The notes: generated by a model not told the origin, from the sequence alone. A DNA stretch of 64,000 nucleotides from Betaproteobacteria bacterium (GCA_016703785.1 JADJBM010000030.1:1-64000), one strand, 5' to 3'. Positions 26,527-36,309 are shown, counted from the stretch's first letter. Numbers and translations are program-made.

Positions 26527-27429
26527 TCACGCCGATTTCGGCGGCCGGTTGACCAGCCAGATGCCGATCGCCACCAGCATCAACGCGATGGCCAGCGCGG
26601 CCGTCACTTTTTCTGCAAGCAGCAGCGCGCCCGCCAGCACGCCGAACAGCGGCGTGAGGAAGGAAAACGCCGCCAGGCGGCCTGCCGGGTAGTGTGCCAC
26701 CAGCCAGAACCAGGCGAGATAGCTGGCGAAGGCCACCAGTACGATCTGGTAGGCAAGGCAGGCAAGCACCAGAGGCGTGAGGGCGAAGACGCCCGGCTCT
26801 CCCAGCGCGACGGACACGACGGGCAGCACCAGCGCCGAGGCAGCCAGCTGGTAGAACAGCGTCTTGGCGGGACTGACTTTATTCAAGCGGCTGCCCTTGA
26901 TGACCAGCGTGGTGGCCGCCCACAGCACGGCGCCAAGAAACAGCATGGTGTCGCCAATGAGCTGGTTGCGCGTCGGCAGGCCGAGCGATTCGGAGAATAC
27001 CGACACCACGCCGGCAAAGGCGAAGGCCAGGCCCAGCCATTGCAGCGGGCGCAGCTTCTCCCCCGGCAGGAACCAGTGCGCGCCGAGCGCGATCATGAAC
27101 GGCGCCGTATAGAGAAACACCACGCCGCGGGAAGCCGAAGTGTAGTTCAGGCCCCAGTAGATGAAGGCAAACTCGCCGGCGAAGAGCACGCCGGCCAGCA
27201 GGCCTGGACCGAGCGATCCGTCGCGCTCGAAGAGGCGCAGGCCCTTGCGCGCCGCCCAGACCCAGACCAGGAATACCGCGCCGATGGAGCGCAGGCTGCC
27301 CTGCCACACCGGCGAGATGCCTTCGTTGGCCACCTTGATCGTCACCTGCTGCAGGCCCCAGGCCGCGCACAGGACGACCATCAGGATCATGGCGGAGCCA
27401 TCGAGATGCGTTTTGCGTTCTTCCATCAT
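26527..27429 (-). CDS. EamA/DMT-family transporter
   Basis: This integral membrane protein of 300 residues has ten hydrophobic segments in two EamA repeats, with the characteristic AAWGLQQVTIKVA start and AYQIVLVAFASYLAWFWLV. Members export metabolites or amino acids; the substrate is not predictable. The start overlaps the pgeF stop (ATG pair at 27424-27429). It is the last gene of the rluD-pgeF operon on this strand. Confidence 0.88.
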   Translation of the reverse strand: MMEERKTHLDGSAMILMVVLCAAWGLQQVTIKVANEGISPVWQGSLRSIGAVFLVWVWAARKGLRLFERDGSLGPGLLAGVLFAGEFAFIYWGLNYTSASRGVVFLYTAPFMIALGAHWFLPGEKLRPLQWLGLAFAFAGVVSVFSESLGLPTRNQLIGDTMLFLGAVLWAATTLVIKGSRLNKVSPAKTLFYQLAASALVLPVVSVALGEPGVFALTPLVLACLAYQIVLVAFASYLAWFWLVAHYPAGRLAAFSFLTPLFGVLAGALLLAEKVTAALAIALMLVAIGIWLVNRPPKSA

Positions 27430-28151
27430 TCCATCCAGATGAGCGAGGCCATGCGGCCGGTAACTTTGTCGCGGCGGTACGAATAGAAGCGTTCGGCCTC
27501 GTGATAAGAGCAGCATCCGCCGCCGAAGACGCGCACCACGCCCAGCGCGCCCAGGCGCTGCGTCGCCAGTCGATACAGATCGGCCAGCCACTTCCCGTCG
27601 GCCTTCGGCGAAAAGGCTGCCGCCGCAGCGGGCGAATGTGAGACAAAAGCCTCGCGCACCTCCGGCCCGACCTCGAAGGCCTGCGGGCCGATGGCCGGAC
27701 CCAGGTACGCCAGCAGGCGCTCGGGCGCCACCCCCATGGCCCGCACCGTCGCCTCGATGACCCCGCCGGCGAGCCCGCGCCAGCCGGCATGGGCGGCGGC
27801 GACCGCAGCGCCGGCTTCGTCGCACAGCAGCAGCGGGAGGCAGTCCGCCGTCAGTACCGCGCACGCCGCACCCGGTTCGCGCGCCACTGCCGCATCGGCT
27901 TCCGCACCGTGGAATGCCGAGGCGACATCGACGACACGAACGCCATGCACTTGGGTCAGCCAAACCGGTTCAGCCGGAATCTGCGCGCGCAAACGCCGCC
28001 GATTCTCAACCACCGCGGCCGGATCGTCGCCGACATGGGCGGCCAGGTTCATCGAGGCGAAAGGGCCGGCGCTGACGCCTCCCTCGCGCGTCGTGACGAG
28101 GGCACGCACGCCAGGCGGCGCCGGCCAGTCGGGAATGATCCACTCGCTCAC
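27426..28151 (-). CDS. pgeF: PgeF, purine nucleoside phosphorylase/laccase-domain peptidoglycan editing factor
   Basis: This 241-residue protein of the YfiH/PgeF family has the signature metal-binding residues in WLTQVHGVRV, LTADCLPLLL and AAHAGWRGLAGG, with the ending RFYSYRRDKVTGRMASLIW. In Escherichia coli the homologue clears mis-incorporated L-Ser from peptidoglycan precursors. A GTG start overlapping the rluD stop (GTGA) is chosen because it begins the family at WIIPDWPAP; upstream extension is rluD shadow. Confidence 0.9.
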   Translation of the reverse strand: MSEWIIPDWPAPPGVRALVTTREGGVSAGPFASMNLAAHVGDDPAAVVENRRRLRAQIPAEPVWLTQVHGVRVVDVASAFHGAEADAAVAREPGAACAVLTADCLPLLLCDEAGAAVAAAHAGWRGLAGGVIEATVRAMGVAPERLLAYLGPAIGPQAFEVGPEVREAFVSHSPAAAAAFSPKADGKWLADLYRLATQRLGALGVVRVFGGGCCSYHEAERFYSYRRDKVTGRMASLIWME

Positions 28152-29116
28152 GCAGCCGCGCTCCGCAGGTGCGCCAGCAAGTGCGCAAAGTCCTGGGGCA
28201 ATGGTGCTTCCCAGCCCATTTCGATTTGCGTCGCGGGATGCACCAGCGCCAGGCGCCAGGCATGCAGCGCCTGGCGCGGAAACGCCGGCAGCGACGGCAA
28301 AGCGCGGCGCGGCCCATACGTCGGATCGCCGACCAACGCATGGCCGATGCTGGCCAGGTGCACGCGGATCTGGTGCGTGCGTCCAGTCTCCAGTGCACAT
28401 TCGAGCAGGGTGGCATGGGTGAAACGCTCCAGCACATGGTAGTGCGTGCGCGCCGCCCGGCCGCCGCCGACAACGGCCATCTTCGTGCGCTGCACAGGAT
28501 GGCGTCCGATCGGCGCATCGACGACACCATCGCGTGCGACGCAGCCATGCGCCAGCGCCAGGTAGTGGCGCTTCACCGTGCGCGCCTGCAGCTGGCGCAC
28601 GAGGTCGGTCTGCGCTTCGAGGGTCTTGGCGACGACGAGCAGGCCACTGGTGTCCTTGTCGAGCCGGTGCACGATGCCGGCGCGCGGTATGCCGGCAAGC
28701 TGTGGTGCATGGTGCAGGAGCGCGTTGAGCAGCGTGCCCTGCCAGTTGCCGCTTCCCGGATGCACGACCAGCCCGGCCGGCTTGTCGACGACAAGGATGT
28801 CCGCGTCCTCGTGCGCGACAGCCAGGGGAATGTCCTCCGGCGCTTGCGCTGCGTCATCGGGCAGGGGCCCGGCGTCCAGCGTGATGCGTTCGCCGCCCCA
28901 GACCTTGCGCTTGGCATCCCCCGGCGTATCGTCGACGCTGACTTTTCCCTGTTTCACCCAGGCGGCGAGTCGGCTGCGCGAATGCTCCGGCAGCAGGCGC
29001 GCGAGCGCCTGATCGAGGCGCAGCCCGGCACAATCCGCGGGTATTTGCAGAATGCGCGCCGGGTCGGCTGATGCCTTTGCGCTATAATCGGCGGGGTTTT
29101 TCTTGAAGGCACTCAC
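28148..29116 (-). CDS. rluD: RluD, 23S rRNA pseudouridine synthase
   Basis: RluD of about 322 residues makes pseudouridines in helix 69 of 23S rRNA. It has an N-terminal S4 domain (LRLDQALARLLPEHSRSR) and the catalytic motif HRLDKDTSGLLV, with the C-terminal DPTYGP. The start is uncertain: no ATG lies before the S4 domain except one far inside bamD (29209), so the GTG at 29116 next to the divergent bamD start is used. Divergent rluD-bamD is common in betaproteobacteria. Confidence 0.9.
   Translation of the reverse strand: MSAFKKNPADYSAKASADPARILQIPADCAGLRLDQALARLLPEHSRSRLAAWVKQGKVSVDDTPGDAKRKVWGGERITLDAGPLPDDAAQAPEDIPLAVAHEDADILVVDKPAGLVVHPGSGNWQGTLLNALLHHAPQLAGIPRAGIVHRLDKDTSGLLVVAKTLEAQTDLVRQLQARTVKRHYLALAHGCVARDGVVDAPIGRHPVQRTKMAVVGGGRAARTHYHVLERFTHATLLECALETGRTHQIRVHLASIGHALVGDPTYGPRRALPSLPAFPRQALHAWRLALVHPATQIEMGWEAPLPQDFAHLLAHLRSAAA
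29083..29088 (+). promoter_or_regulatory. Probable -10 box of bamD
   Basis: A perfect TATAAT lies 30 bases upstream of the bamD ATG. No good -35 is seen 16-18 bases before it. It lies inside the assigned 5' end of rluD, which is one reason to doubt that start. Confidence 0.45.
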
Positions 29117-29117
29117 G

Positions 29118-29900
29118 ATGCGTAGTCTAGCGTTTATTCTCGCCCTGCTGATTGCCGGCTGCGGCCTGCTGCCCGAACTGAAGGACGAGACCGCCGGCTG
29201 GTCGGCCAACCGTCTCTACTCGGCGGCCAAGGAAGCGATGGGCGACGGCTCCTACGACAAGGCCGTCAAGTATTTCGAAATCCTCGAGTCGCGCTATCCC
29301 TACGGCCGCTACGCCCAGCAGGCGCAGATCGAGATCGCCTACGCCTACTACAAGGCCGGCGAACCCGCCTCGGCCATCGCCGCCTGCGACCGCTTCATCA
29401 AGCTGCATCCGAACCATCCCAACGTCGACTACGTTTACTACCTGAAGGGCCTGGTGAACTTCAACGAGGATCTCGGCGTTCTCGGTTACGTCAGCATGCA
29501 GGACCAGACGGAACGCGATCCGAAAGCGGCACGGGAGTCATTCGTCTCCTTCAAGGAACTGGTGGCCAAGTACCCCGACAGCAAGTATGCCGCCGATGCC
29601 ACGGCGCGCATGAAGTACCTGGTGAATGCACTGGCCTGGAACGAAGTGCATGTGGCGCGCTACTACCTCAAGCGCGGCGCCTATGTCGCTGCGGCCAACC
29701 GCGCCCAGTTCTCCGTCAAGACTTACATCGATGCTCCGGCCAATGAAGAAGCGCTGTTCATCCTGGTCAAGTCCTACGACGCGCTCGGATTGAACGACCT
29801 TCGCGACGACGCCGAGCGCATCATGCGCACCAACTTCCCGAATAGCGATTATTACAAGCGCGGTCTCGACCGCAAGGAGCCCTGGTGGAAGCTGTGGTGA
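29118..29900 (+). CDS. bamD: BamD, outer-membrane protein assembly lipoprotein
   Basis: This lipoprotein of 260 residues belongs to the BAM complex that inserts beta-barrel proteins. The signal peptide ends in a lipobox LIAGC at residues 14-18, and TPR repeats follow (YSAAKEAMGDGSYDKAV; YGRYAQQAQIEIAYAYYKAG). The ATG at 29118 gives a normal signal peptide; an ATG five codons upstream is less likely. Divergent from rluD and convergent with the uspA gene, 13 bases away. Confidence 0.95.
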   Translation: MRSLAFILALLIAGCGLLPELKDETAGWSANRLYSAAKEAMGDGSYDKAVKYFEILESRYPYGRYAQQAQIEIAYAYYKAGEPASAIAACDRFIKLHPNHPNVDYVYYLKGLVNFNEDLGVLGYVSMQDQTERDPKAARESFVSFKELVAKYPDSKYAADATARMKYLVNALAWNEVHVARYYLKRGAYVAAANRAQFSVKTYIDAPANEEALFILVKSYDALGLNDLRDDAERIMRTNFPNSDYYKRGLDRKEPWWKLW

Positions 29901-29913
29901 TTGCGTACAGGCC

Positions 29914-30348
29914 CTACCGGGCGATGGCGATCATCACGCTGCAGGGCGCATCCTCGATGAGCGAGGCGCCCACCGAGCCCTTCCACCAGCGGGACATGAA
30001 GAAGCCGTGCTTGCGGTGGCCGACGACGATGAGGTCGGCCCCCAACTCGCCGGCGATGCGGCAGATCTCGTCCACCGGCTCGCCGGTGACGACATGGCCC
30101 TCCGCCTTGACGCTGCGCTCGGCCAGCAGCTTGAGGCCCTCGTCGAGGATGTCCTTGTAGCGCCGGTTCTCGTCGTCCTGCAGGGTGTCGGGCACGAAGC
30201 CCTCCGTCAGGTAGAGCCCGGCGATCAGCGGCGCCACCGCCAGCAGGTGGATCTCGGCATGCAGGAAATTGTTGATGTCGGCGCATTCGAGAAGCGCCGT
30301 GCGCCCGCTTTGCGAACCGTCATAGGCCAGCAGCACCTTGTTGTACAT
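29914..30348 (-). CDS. Universal stress protein, UspA family
   Basis: This cytoplasmic protein of 144 residues shows the Usp fold: the start VLLAYDGSQSGRTAL and the ATP-binding-type GHRKHGFFMSRWWKGSVGASL, a variant of G-x2-G-x9-G-S. Single Usp domain. It is monocistronic between two plus-strand genes. Confidence 0.9.
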   Translation of the reverse strand: MYNKVLLAYDGSQSGRTALLECADINNFLHAEIHLLAVAPLIAGLYLTEGFVPDTLQDDENRRYKDILDEGLKLLAERSVKAEGHVVTGEPVDEICRIAGELGADLIVVGHRKHGFFMSRWWKGSVGASLIEDAPCSVMIAIAR

Positions 30349-30455
30349 GTCGCGCCTCCGCCGTGTAATCGTTATGGTCCGATGGTAATGGAAGCGGCAC
30401 GGCGGTTCAATCGGCACGGTTGCTATACTTTTCTGTTTCCACCCCAAGCCCGAAC

Positions 30456-31982
30456 ATGAAACCCGATTCCCGCTCCCCCAACCTGACTCTCGGCATCGTC
30501 GGCGCCGGCGCCATGGGCCGTGGCATCGCGCAGATCGCCGCCCAGGCCGGCATCCGCGTCCTGCTGTTCGATCTGCAGCCCGGTGCCGCTGGCGCCGCAC
30601 GGGACACCCTCGCAACGACCCTGTCCGGACTCGCCGCCAAGGGCAAGATCGACAAGGCAGCCGCCGAAGCCGCGGCCACCCGCATCGAACCCGCCGCTGC
30701 GCTGGAAGCCCTCGCCCCCTGCGGCGTCGTGATCGAAGCCATCATCGAGAAGCTCGAAGCCAAGCGCCAGCTATTCGCCGCCCTGGAGGACATCGTCGGT
30801 GCGGACTGCGTGCTCGCCAGCAACACCTCCTCGCTGTCGGTGACGGAGATCGCCGCCGCCTGCAAGCGGCCGTGCCGCGTCGCCGGCTACCATTTCTTCA
30901 ACCCGGTGCCGCTGATGAAAGTGGTCGAGGTCATCGACGCGCTGCTCACCGAGCCGTGGGTCGGCGAAGTGCTCGCCGAGCTCGCCCGGCGCATGGGCCA
31001 CAGGCCGGTGCGCGCCAAGGACACGCCGGGCTTCATCGTGAACCACGCCGGTCGCGGCTATGTCACCGAGGCCCTGCGCCTGCTCGGCGAGAATGTCGCC
31101 GAACTCCATGAGATCGATGCCATCCTGCGCGAGGCGGCCGGCTTCCGCATGGGGCCGTTCGAACTGCTCGACCTGACCGGCCTCGACGTCTCGCATCCTG
31201 TGATGGAAGCGATCTATCGGCAGTACTACGAGGAACCGCGCTACCGTCCTTCCGCGCTGGCGGCGCAGCGCCTGGCCGGTGGCCTGCTCGGCCGCAAGAG
31301 CGGACGCGGCTTCTATGCCTACGAAAACGGCAAGCAGCAGATCCCGCCCGCAGCGCCCGCGCCCACGGCGCGTCCGGCCCGCGTCTGGGTCAGCGCGGCC
31401 CGCCCGCCACTGGCCGAGTCCGTTCGCAAGCTGGTGCGCCAGCTCGGCGCCACGCTGGATGAAAGTCAGGCGCCGCAGGACGGCGCCCTGTGCGTCGTCA
31501 CGCCGCTGGGCGAGGATGCCACCACCTGTGCTGCGCGCGAGGGACTGGATGCGTCCCACACCGTCGCCATCGACGCCCTCGTCGGCCTCGACAAGCACCG
31601 CACCCTGATGACCACGCCGCTCACCTCCACCGCCATGCGCGACGCAGCGCACGGCCTCTTCGCCGCCGACGGCGTGCCGGTGTCCGTCATCCGCGACAGC
31701 GCCGGCCTGGTCGCGCAACGCGTGTTGGCGCACATCGTGAACATCGGCTGCGACATCGCCCAGCAGGGCATCGCCACGCCCGAGGACATCGACCGCGCCG
31801 TCACCCTCGGCCTCGGCTACCCGAAAGGCCCGTTGGCGCTGGGCGACGCGATCGGGGCGCGCACCGTCCTCGCCATCCTGGAGAACCTGCAGGGCTTCTA
31901 CGGCGACCCACGCTACCGCCCCAGCCCCTGGCTGAGGCGCCGCGCGCTGCTGGACGCATCGTTGCTGACCGCGGAATCCTGA
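30456..31982 (+). CDS. 3-hydroxyacyl-CoA dehydrogenase with duplicated C-terminal domain
   Basis: This cytoplasmic enzyme of 508 residues oxidises 3-hydroxyacyl-CoA with NAD+. The N-terminal Rossmann domain has GIVGAGAMGRGIAQIAAQAG and the catalytic stretch GYHFFNPVPLMKVVEVI. Two copies of the C-terminal 3HCDH domain follow (RAKDTPGFIVNHAGR and GLVAQRVLAHIVN), which is the PaaH/PaaC architecture. No other phenylacetate genes are nearby, so a general fatty-acid or aromatic-CoA role is equally possible. The start at 30456 is chosen to begin near the Rossmann fold. Confidence 0.9.
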   Translation: MKPDSRSPNLTLGIVGAGAMGRGIAQIAAQAGIRVLLFDLQPGAAGAARDTLATTLSGLAAKGKIDKAAAEAAATRIEPAAALEALAPCGVVIEAIIEKLEAKRQLFAALEDIVGADCVLASNTSSLSVTEIAAACKRPCRVAGYHFFNPVPLMKVVEVIDALLTEPWVGEVLAELARRMGHRPVRAKDTPGFIVNHAGRGYVTEALRLLGENVAELHEIDAILREAAGFRMGPFELLDLTGLDVSHPVMEAIYRQYYEEPRYRPSALAAQRLAGGLLGRKSGRGFYAYENGKQQIPPAAPAPTARPARVWVSAARPPLAESVRKLVRQLGATLDESQAPQDGALCVVTPLGEDATTCAAREGLDASHTVAIDALVGLDKHRTLMTTPLTSTAMRDAAHGLFAADGVPVSVIRDSAGLVAQRVLAHIVNIGCDIAQQGIATPEDIDRAVTLGLGYPKGPLALGDAIGARTVLAILENLQGFYGDPRYRPSPWLRRRALLDASLLTAES

Positions 31983-31985
31983 CCC

Positions 31986-33230
31986 ATGCAACTCGACCCT
32001 CGCACCATCCTGCTGCTGATGGCCTTCACGGCGGTGCCCACCGCGCTGGTGCTGCTGGCCGTCTCACGCTTCTATGCAGCCCAGGTACGCGGCGTCAAGC
32101 ACTGGACCGGCGCCAACATCGCCCTGGCCATCGGGTTGCTCCTGCTCGGCCTGTCGCAGACCGCCAACGATCTGCCCGCCCGCGTCGGCGGCAATACCCT
32201 GCTGGTGCTCACTGCCGCCCTCTACTACCTCGCCATCATGCGCCTGCTCAACGAGAAGCCGAACGCCCGGCTGGCGTGGACGACGGTGATCGTCTCGGGC
32301 GTCATCTTCGCCATGTTGTGGGCCACCAATGGGCACTACCGGCTGGCTGTGGCGACCCTCTCGGTGGCCCTCATCCTCCTGACCGGCCTCAGCGCGGCGC
32401 GGCTCCTCCTGCCGGTCTCCGGCGAACGCCGCGTCTCGCACCGCTTCACCGGCCTGCTGTTCCTGCTCGGCTGCATCCTCATGGCGGTGCGCCTCGTGCA
32501 CATCCTGTTCTCTGCCCATCCGCCCGGGAACCTCTTCGCATCCGATTTCTGGCACGGCATGATCCTCGGCGGCACCCACATTACCGTGATGCTCATGAGC
32601 CTGGGTTTCGCGCTGATGATCGTCGACCAGCTCGCCTCCGAGCTGAACCGCCTGGCCACGCTCGACGCACTGACGGGCATCGGCAACCGCCGCGTCTTCT
32701 ATACTCGCGCCGAGGCGGAACTGGCGCGCTGCAGGCGCAAGAACACCCCGCTGTCGCTGCTGATGATCGACCTCGACCGCTTCAAGGCGATCAACGACGC
32801 TCTCGGCCATGCCGCCGGCGACGAGACCCTGCGTCGCTTCGCTTCCCTGGTCGGCCCGCACCTGCGTGAATACGATTTCTTCGCCCGGCTGGGCGGCGAG
32901 GAATTCGTCGTGCTGCTGCCGGACGCCACCGAGGATTTCGCCCTCGCCATCGCCGAGCGTCTGCGCGAGCTGACCATGGCGGAACACTTGCCCTCGCCAG
33001 GCTTTCCCGTGCCAACCACCGCCAGCATCGGCGTGGCGCAATTGCACCCGGACGACACCTCGATCGATCCGCTCCTGCAGCGTGCCGATCAGGCGCTGTA
33101 TGCCGCCAAGCACGGCGGACGCAACCGCGTCGTGGCTGCCTCCTGGTTGGTCGAATCGGCGCCCGCGCCTGACTTGACGGAACACGACGCCGTCCCGCCG
33201 GGGCTGACTTTGCAGGCCCGCACCGAATGA
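31986..33230 (+). CDS. Membrane-bound diguanylate cyclase (GGDEF)
   Basis: This 414-residue protein has six or seven membrane segments in the first 210 residues and a C-terminal GGDEF domain that makes cyclic-di-GMP. The active-site motif is GGEEF with conserved flanks (LDALTGIGNRR and SIGVA). An I-site RxxD (REYD) lies five residues before it, so product inhibition is expected. There is no EAL domain. It follows the dehydrogenase gene by three bases and overlaps yrfG as ATGA. Confidence 0.93.
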   Translation: MQLDPRTILLLMAFTAVPTALVLLAVSRFYAAQVRGVKHWTGANIALAIGLLLLGLSQTANDLPARVGGNTLLVLTAALYYLAIMRLLNEKPNARLAWTTVIVSGVIFAMLWATNGHYRLAVATLSVALILLTGLSAARLLLPVSGERRVSHRFTGLLFLLGCILMAVRLVHILFSAHPPGNLFASDFWHGMILGGTHITVMLMSLGFALMIVDQLASELNRLATLDALTGIGNRRVFYTRAEAELARCRRKNTPLSLLMIDLDRFKAINDALGHAAGDETLRRFASLVGPHLREYDFFARLGGEEFVVLLPDATEDFALAIAERLRELTMAEHLPSPGFPVPTTASIGVAQLHPDDTSIDPLLQRADQALYAAKHGGRNRVVAASWLVESAPAPDLTEHDAVPPGLTLQARTE

Positions 33231-33880
33231 TCGATTGGAGCGCCATCGACACCGTCCTGCTCGACATGGACGGCACCCTGCTCGACCTGCATTTCGACAA
33301 CCACTTTTGGCAGGAGCACGTGCCGGTGCGCTACGCCGAGCGCCACGGCCTGCCGCATGCCGAGGCGCGCAGCCGCCTGATGGACGTCTACCGCGCCAAG
33401 GCCGGCACGCTCGACTGGTATTGCGTGGATTTCTGGACGCGCGAATTGCAGCTGGACATCGCACGCCTGAAGGAGGAAGTGGCGCATCTCATCGACGTCC
33501 ATCCCGACGTTCCCCGGTTTCTCGAGGCATTGCGCCGTCACGGAAAAGGCGTCGCCCTGGTTACCAACGCGCACCAGAAGAGCCTGTCGCTGAAGATGGC
33601 GCGCACCGGCCTGCAGGTGCATTTCGACCTGCTCATCACCTCGCACGAGATCGGCCTGCCCAAGGAAGACCCAGCCTTCTGGCCGGCCCTGCGCGCGCTG
33701 CTGCCCTACGACCCGGCGCGCACCCTGCTCATCGACGACAGCCTGCCGGTGCTGCGCGCGGCGCGCCAGGGCAGCATCGCCCACCTGCTCTCCGTCTACC
33801 GCCCCGACACCCGCCAGCCGGATAAGGACGTCGGCGAATTCCCCGCCCTGCGGCATTTCGCGGAGATCATGCCGGGGTAG
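33227..33880 (+). CDS. yrfG: YrfG-type GMP/IMP nucleotidase, HAD superfamily
   Basis: This HAD hydrolase of 217 residues dephosphorylates GMP or IMP in E. coli YrfG. It shows motif I LLDMDGTLLDLHFDNHFW, motif II LVTNAHQKS, the motif III Lys in GLPKEDPAFW and motif IV LLIDDSLPVLRAA. The DLHFDN stretch is typical of YrfG. Cotranscribed with the diguanylate cyclase (ATGA overlap). Confidence 0.9.
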   Translation: MIDWSAIDTVLLDMDGTLLDLHFDNHFWQEHVPVRYAERHGLPHAEARSRLMDVYRAKAGTLDWYCVDFWTRELQLDIARLKEEVAHLIDVHPDVPRFLEALRRHGKGVALVTNAHQKSLSLKMARTGLQVHFDLLITSHEIGLPKEDPAFWPALRALLPYDPARTLLIDDSLPVLRAARQGSIAHLLSVYRPDTRQPDKDVGEFPALRHFAEIMPG

Positions 33881-33895
33881 GTCTCTGCAGTCTGT

Positions 33896-35578
33896 TTATT
33901 TTCCCAATCCGCCGCGCTCACGCAGTTCGCGCCGCAGCACCTTGCCGACGTTGCTCTTCGGCAGCTCGTCGAGGAACTCGACGAGCCGCGGCACCTTGTA
34001 GGCGGCGAGCGATTCGCGGCAGTGCGCGATCAGCGCCTCCACGGTCAAGGCCGGATCCTTCCTCACCACATACAGCTTGACCGCTTCGCCGGACGCCTCG
34101 TCCGGCACGCCGATTGCCGCCGCTTCCATGACCAGCGGATGCAGGGCGACCACCTGCTCCACCTCGTTGGGATAGACGTTGAAGCCGGAGACGAGAATCA
34201 TGTCCTTCTGGCGGTCGACGATGCGCACGAAGCCGCGTTCATCGATGGTGGCCACGTCACCAGTGCGCAGGAAGCCGTCCGGCGTCATGACGCGGGCGGT
34301 TTCGTCGGGGCGGTTCCAGTAGCCCTTCATCACCTGCGGCCCGCGCACGCACAGCTCGCCGGGCGCGCCGGGCGGCACCTCGACACCGTTCTCGTCGCGA
34401 ATCGAGATCTCCGTCGAGGGCAGCGGCAGGCCGATGGAACCGTTGAATCCCTTGATGTCGAGCGGATTGCAGGTGACCGTGGGGGAACATTCGGTGAGGC
34501 CGTAGCCCTCGCACAGCGGCACGCCGGTGATCTGCTGCCAGCGCTCGGCGACCGCCTTCTGCACGGCCGCCCCGCCGCCGATGGCGAAGCGCAGCTTGCT
34601 GAAATCCACTTTCGCGAAATCGGGGTGATGGATCAGGCTGTTGAAGAGGGTGTTGACGGCGGGCAGCGTAACGAAGCGGTACTTCGCCAGCACCTTGACG
34701 AAGGCCGTCGTATTGCGCGGATCGGCCACCAGCACATTGAGCCCGCCGCGCGTGAGATGGCTGACGGCTGCGCCCAAGGCGAAGATATGGTAGAGCGGAA
34801 TGGCGGTGACGAGGATGAATTCGTCCTTCGGGTCCAGGAATGGATCGCTCCAGACCTCGCCCTGCCGCGCGTTGGCCAGCAGGTTGCGATGGGTGAGCAT
34901 GGCGCCCTTGGAGACGCCGGTGGTGCCGCCGGTGTATTGCAGGAAGGCGAGGTCGTCGTCGGCCACCTTCACCGGCTCGAAGCGGGCGGCGGCGCCCTGC
35001 GCCAGCATCGCATCGAAGGACACCGCGCCGGGCAGGGAGAACAACGGCACCATCTTCTTCACCCGTCGCACGACGAAATGGGCAAGGTGCCGCTTGGGGA
35101 AGCCGAGCAGGTCGCCGACGCCGGTGACGACGACATGGCGGACCGGCGTGTGGGCGATGACCTTCTCCAGCACGTGGGCCATGTTCTCGAGGATGAAGAT
35201 GGCCTCCGCCCCCGAGTCGGCAAGCTGGTGCTCCAGTTCGCGGGCGGTATACAGCGGGTTGACGTTGACCACGACATGGCCGGCGCGCAGGGCGCCGAGC
35301 AGGCAGACGAGGTACTGCAGGAGATTCGGCATCATCAGCGCCACGCGGCTGCCCTGCGGCAGCTTGAGCACGGCCTGCAGGTAGGCGGCGACCCTGCGCG
35401 AGAGGACGTCGAGTTCGCGGTAGGTGATGCCCACCCCGGCCGCGCCGCTGACGATGGCGACGCGTTCGCCGTAGTCGCGTACGCTCGCCTCGAATTTCTC
35501 GCCGATGCTGCCGAGGTCGCCGACCTCGATCTCCGCCGGCACGCCGGGAGAGTAGCTTTGCAGCCAGATCCTTTCCAT
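33896..35578 (-). CDS. fadD: Long-chain fatty-acid-CoA ligase
   Basis: This AMP-forming acyl-CoA synthetase of 560 residues has the P-loop YTGGTTGVSKGAMLTHRN near residue 213 and the A5/A8 motifs GYGLTECSP and DGFLRTGDVATIDERG. The final Lys is in LPKSNVGKVLRREL. The size and PMQ-type core match FadD. Its ATG overlaps the stop of the glutathione-transferase gene (TGATG). Fatty-acid activation fits the acyl-CoA dehydrogenase and lipid genes elsewhere in the window. Confidence 0.92.
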   Translation of the reverse strand: MERIWLQSYSPGVPAEIEVGDLGSIGEKFEASVRDYGERVAIVSGAAGVGITYRELDVLSRRVAAYLQAVLKLPQGSRVALMMPNLLQYLVCLLGALRAGHVVVNVNPLYTARELEHQLADSGAEAIFILENMAHVLEKVIAHTPVRHVVVTGVGDLLGFPKRHLAHFVVRRVKKMVPLFSLPGAVSFDAMLAQGAAARFEPVKVADDDLAFLQYTGGTTGVSKGAMLTHRNLLANARQGEVWSDPFLDPKDEFILVTAIPLYHIFALGAAVSHLTRGGLNVLVADPRNTTAFVKVLAKYRFVTLPAVNTLFNSLIHHPDFAKVDFSKLRFAIGGGAAVQKAVAERWQQITGVPLCEGYGLTECSPTVTCNPLDIKGFNGSIGLPLPSTEISIRDENGVEVPPGAPGELCVRGPQVMKGYWNRPDETARVMTPDGFLRTGDVATIDERGFVRIVDRQKDMILVSGFNVYPNEVEQVVALHPLVMEAAAIGVPDEASGEAVKLYVVRKDPALTVEALIAHCRESLAAYKVPRLVEFLDELPKSNVGKVLRRELRERGGLGK

Positions 35579-36267
35579 CAGGCCGTCATGACGACCGGAC
35601 CGCCCTTCTCCAGCGCACGCCGGTAGGCCGGCCGCGCCTCCATTCTTTCCTTGTACGCGCGCATGTTCGGATAGCGCTTGTGCCCGCCGCTGCGCGCCAG
35701 GGCGGCCTCGACGGGAAAACTCATCTGAAAGTCCGCGATGCTCAACTGCTCGCCGGCGAACCAGGCATGCTTGCCGAGATGGTCCTCGATGAACGCCAGC
35801 GCCGTGCCCACGTTGGGATCGACGAGTTTCCTCAGCACCTGCGCGCACAATTGCCGGGCGATGGGCCGCACGAAGAACGGCATCGGCTGCGTCGGGATGG
35901 TCATGAAGACCAGCTTCATCACCAGCCAGTTCATCAGCGAGCCCTCGGCGAAATGCATCCAGAAACGGCTCTGCAGGTGTTCCGGCGTGCCGGGCTGCGG
36001 CAGCAGGCCGGCGAGGTCGCCCTGCGCATTGCGGCCATAGCGCTCGGCAAGGTACTCGAGGATCGCCCCCGACTCGGCAACGGTGACATCGCCGTCGGTG
36101 ATCACAGGCGACTTGCCGAGGGGGTGGATGGCCTTCAGTTCCGGCGGCGCCAGGCGGGTCTTGCGGTTGCGCTTGTAGAGGACGATCTCATAGGGCACTT
36201 CCAACTCCTCGAGGAGCCAGAGGACACGCTGCGAGCGCGAGGCTTCAAGGTGATGGACGGTGATCAT
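35578..36267 (-). CDS. Glutathione S-transferase family protein
   Basis: This cytoplasmic protein of 229 residues has a thioredoxin-fold N-terminal domain (HHLEASRSQRVLWLLEEL, catalytic Ser-type) and the cis-Pro, GSH-binding VTVAESGAILEYLAERYG. The helical C-terminal domain ends LARSGGHKRYPNMRAYKERM. The substrate is unknown. It precedes and overlaps fadD. Confidence 0.9.
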   Translation of the reverse strand: MITVHHLEASRSQRVLWLLEELEVPYEIVLYKRNRKTRLAPPELKAIHPLGKSPVITDGDVTVAESGAILEYLAERYGRNAQGDLAGLLPQPGTPEHLQSRFWMHFAEGSLMNWLVMKLVFMTIPTQPMPFFVRPIARQLCAQVLRKLVDPNVGTALAFIEDHLGKHAWFAGEQLSIADFQMSFPVEAALARSGGHKRYPNMRAYKERMEARPAYRRALEKGGPVVMTA

Positions 36268-36309
36268 GGCGGTGAGCTTAGCTTCTTGGGCGCGCAACGG
36301 CAAATCCGC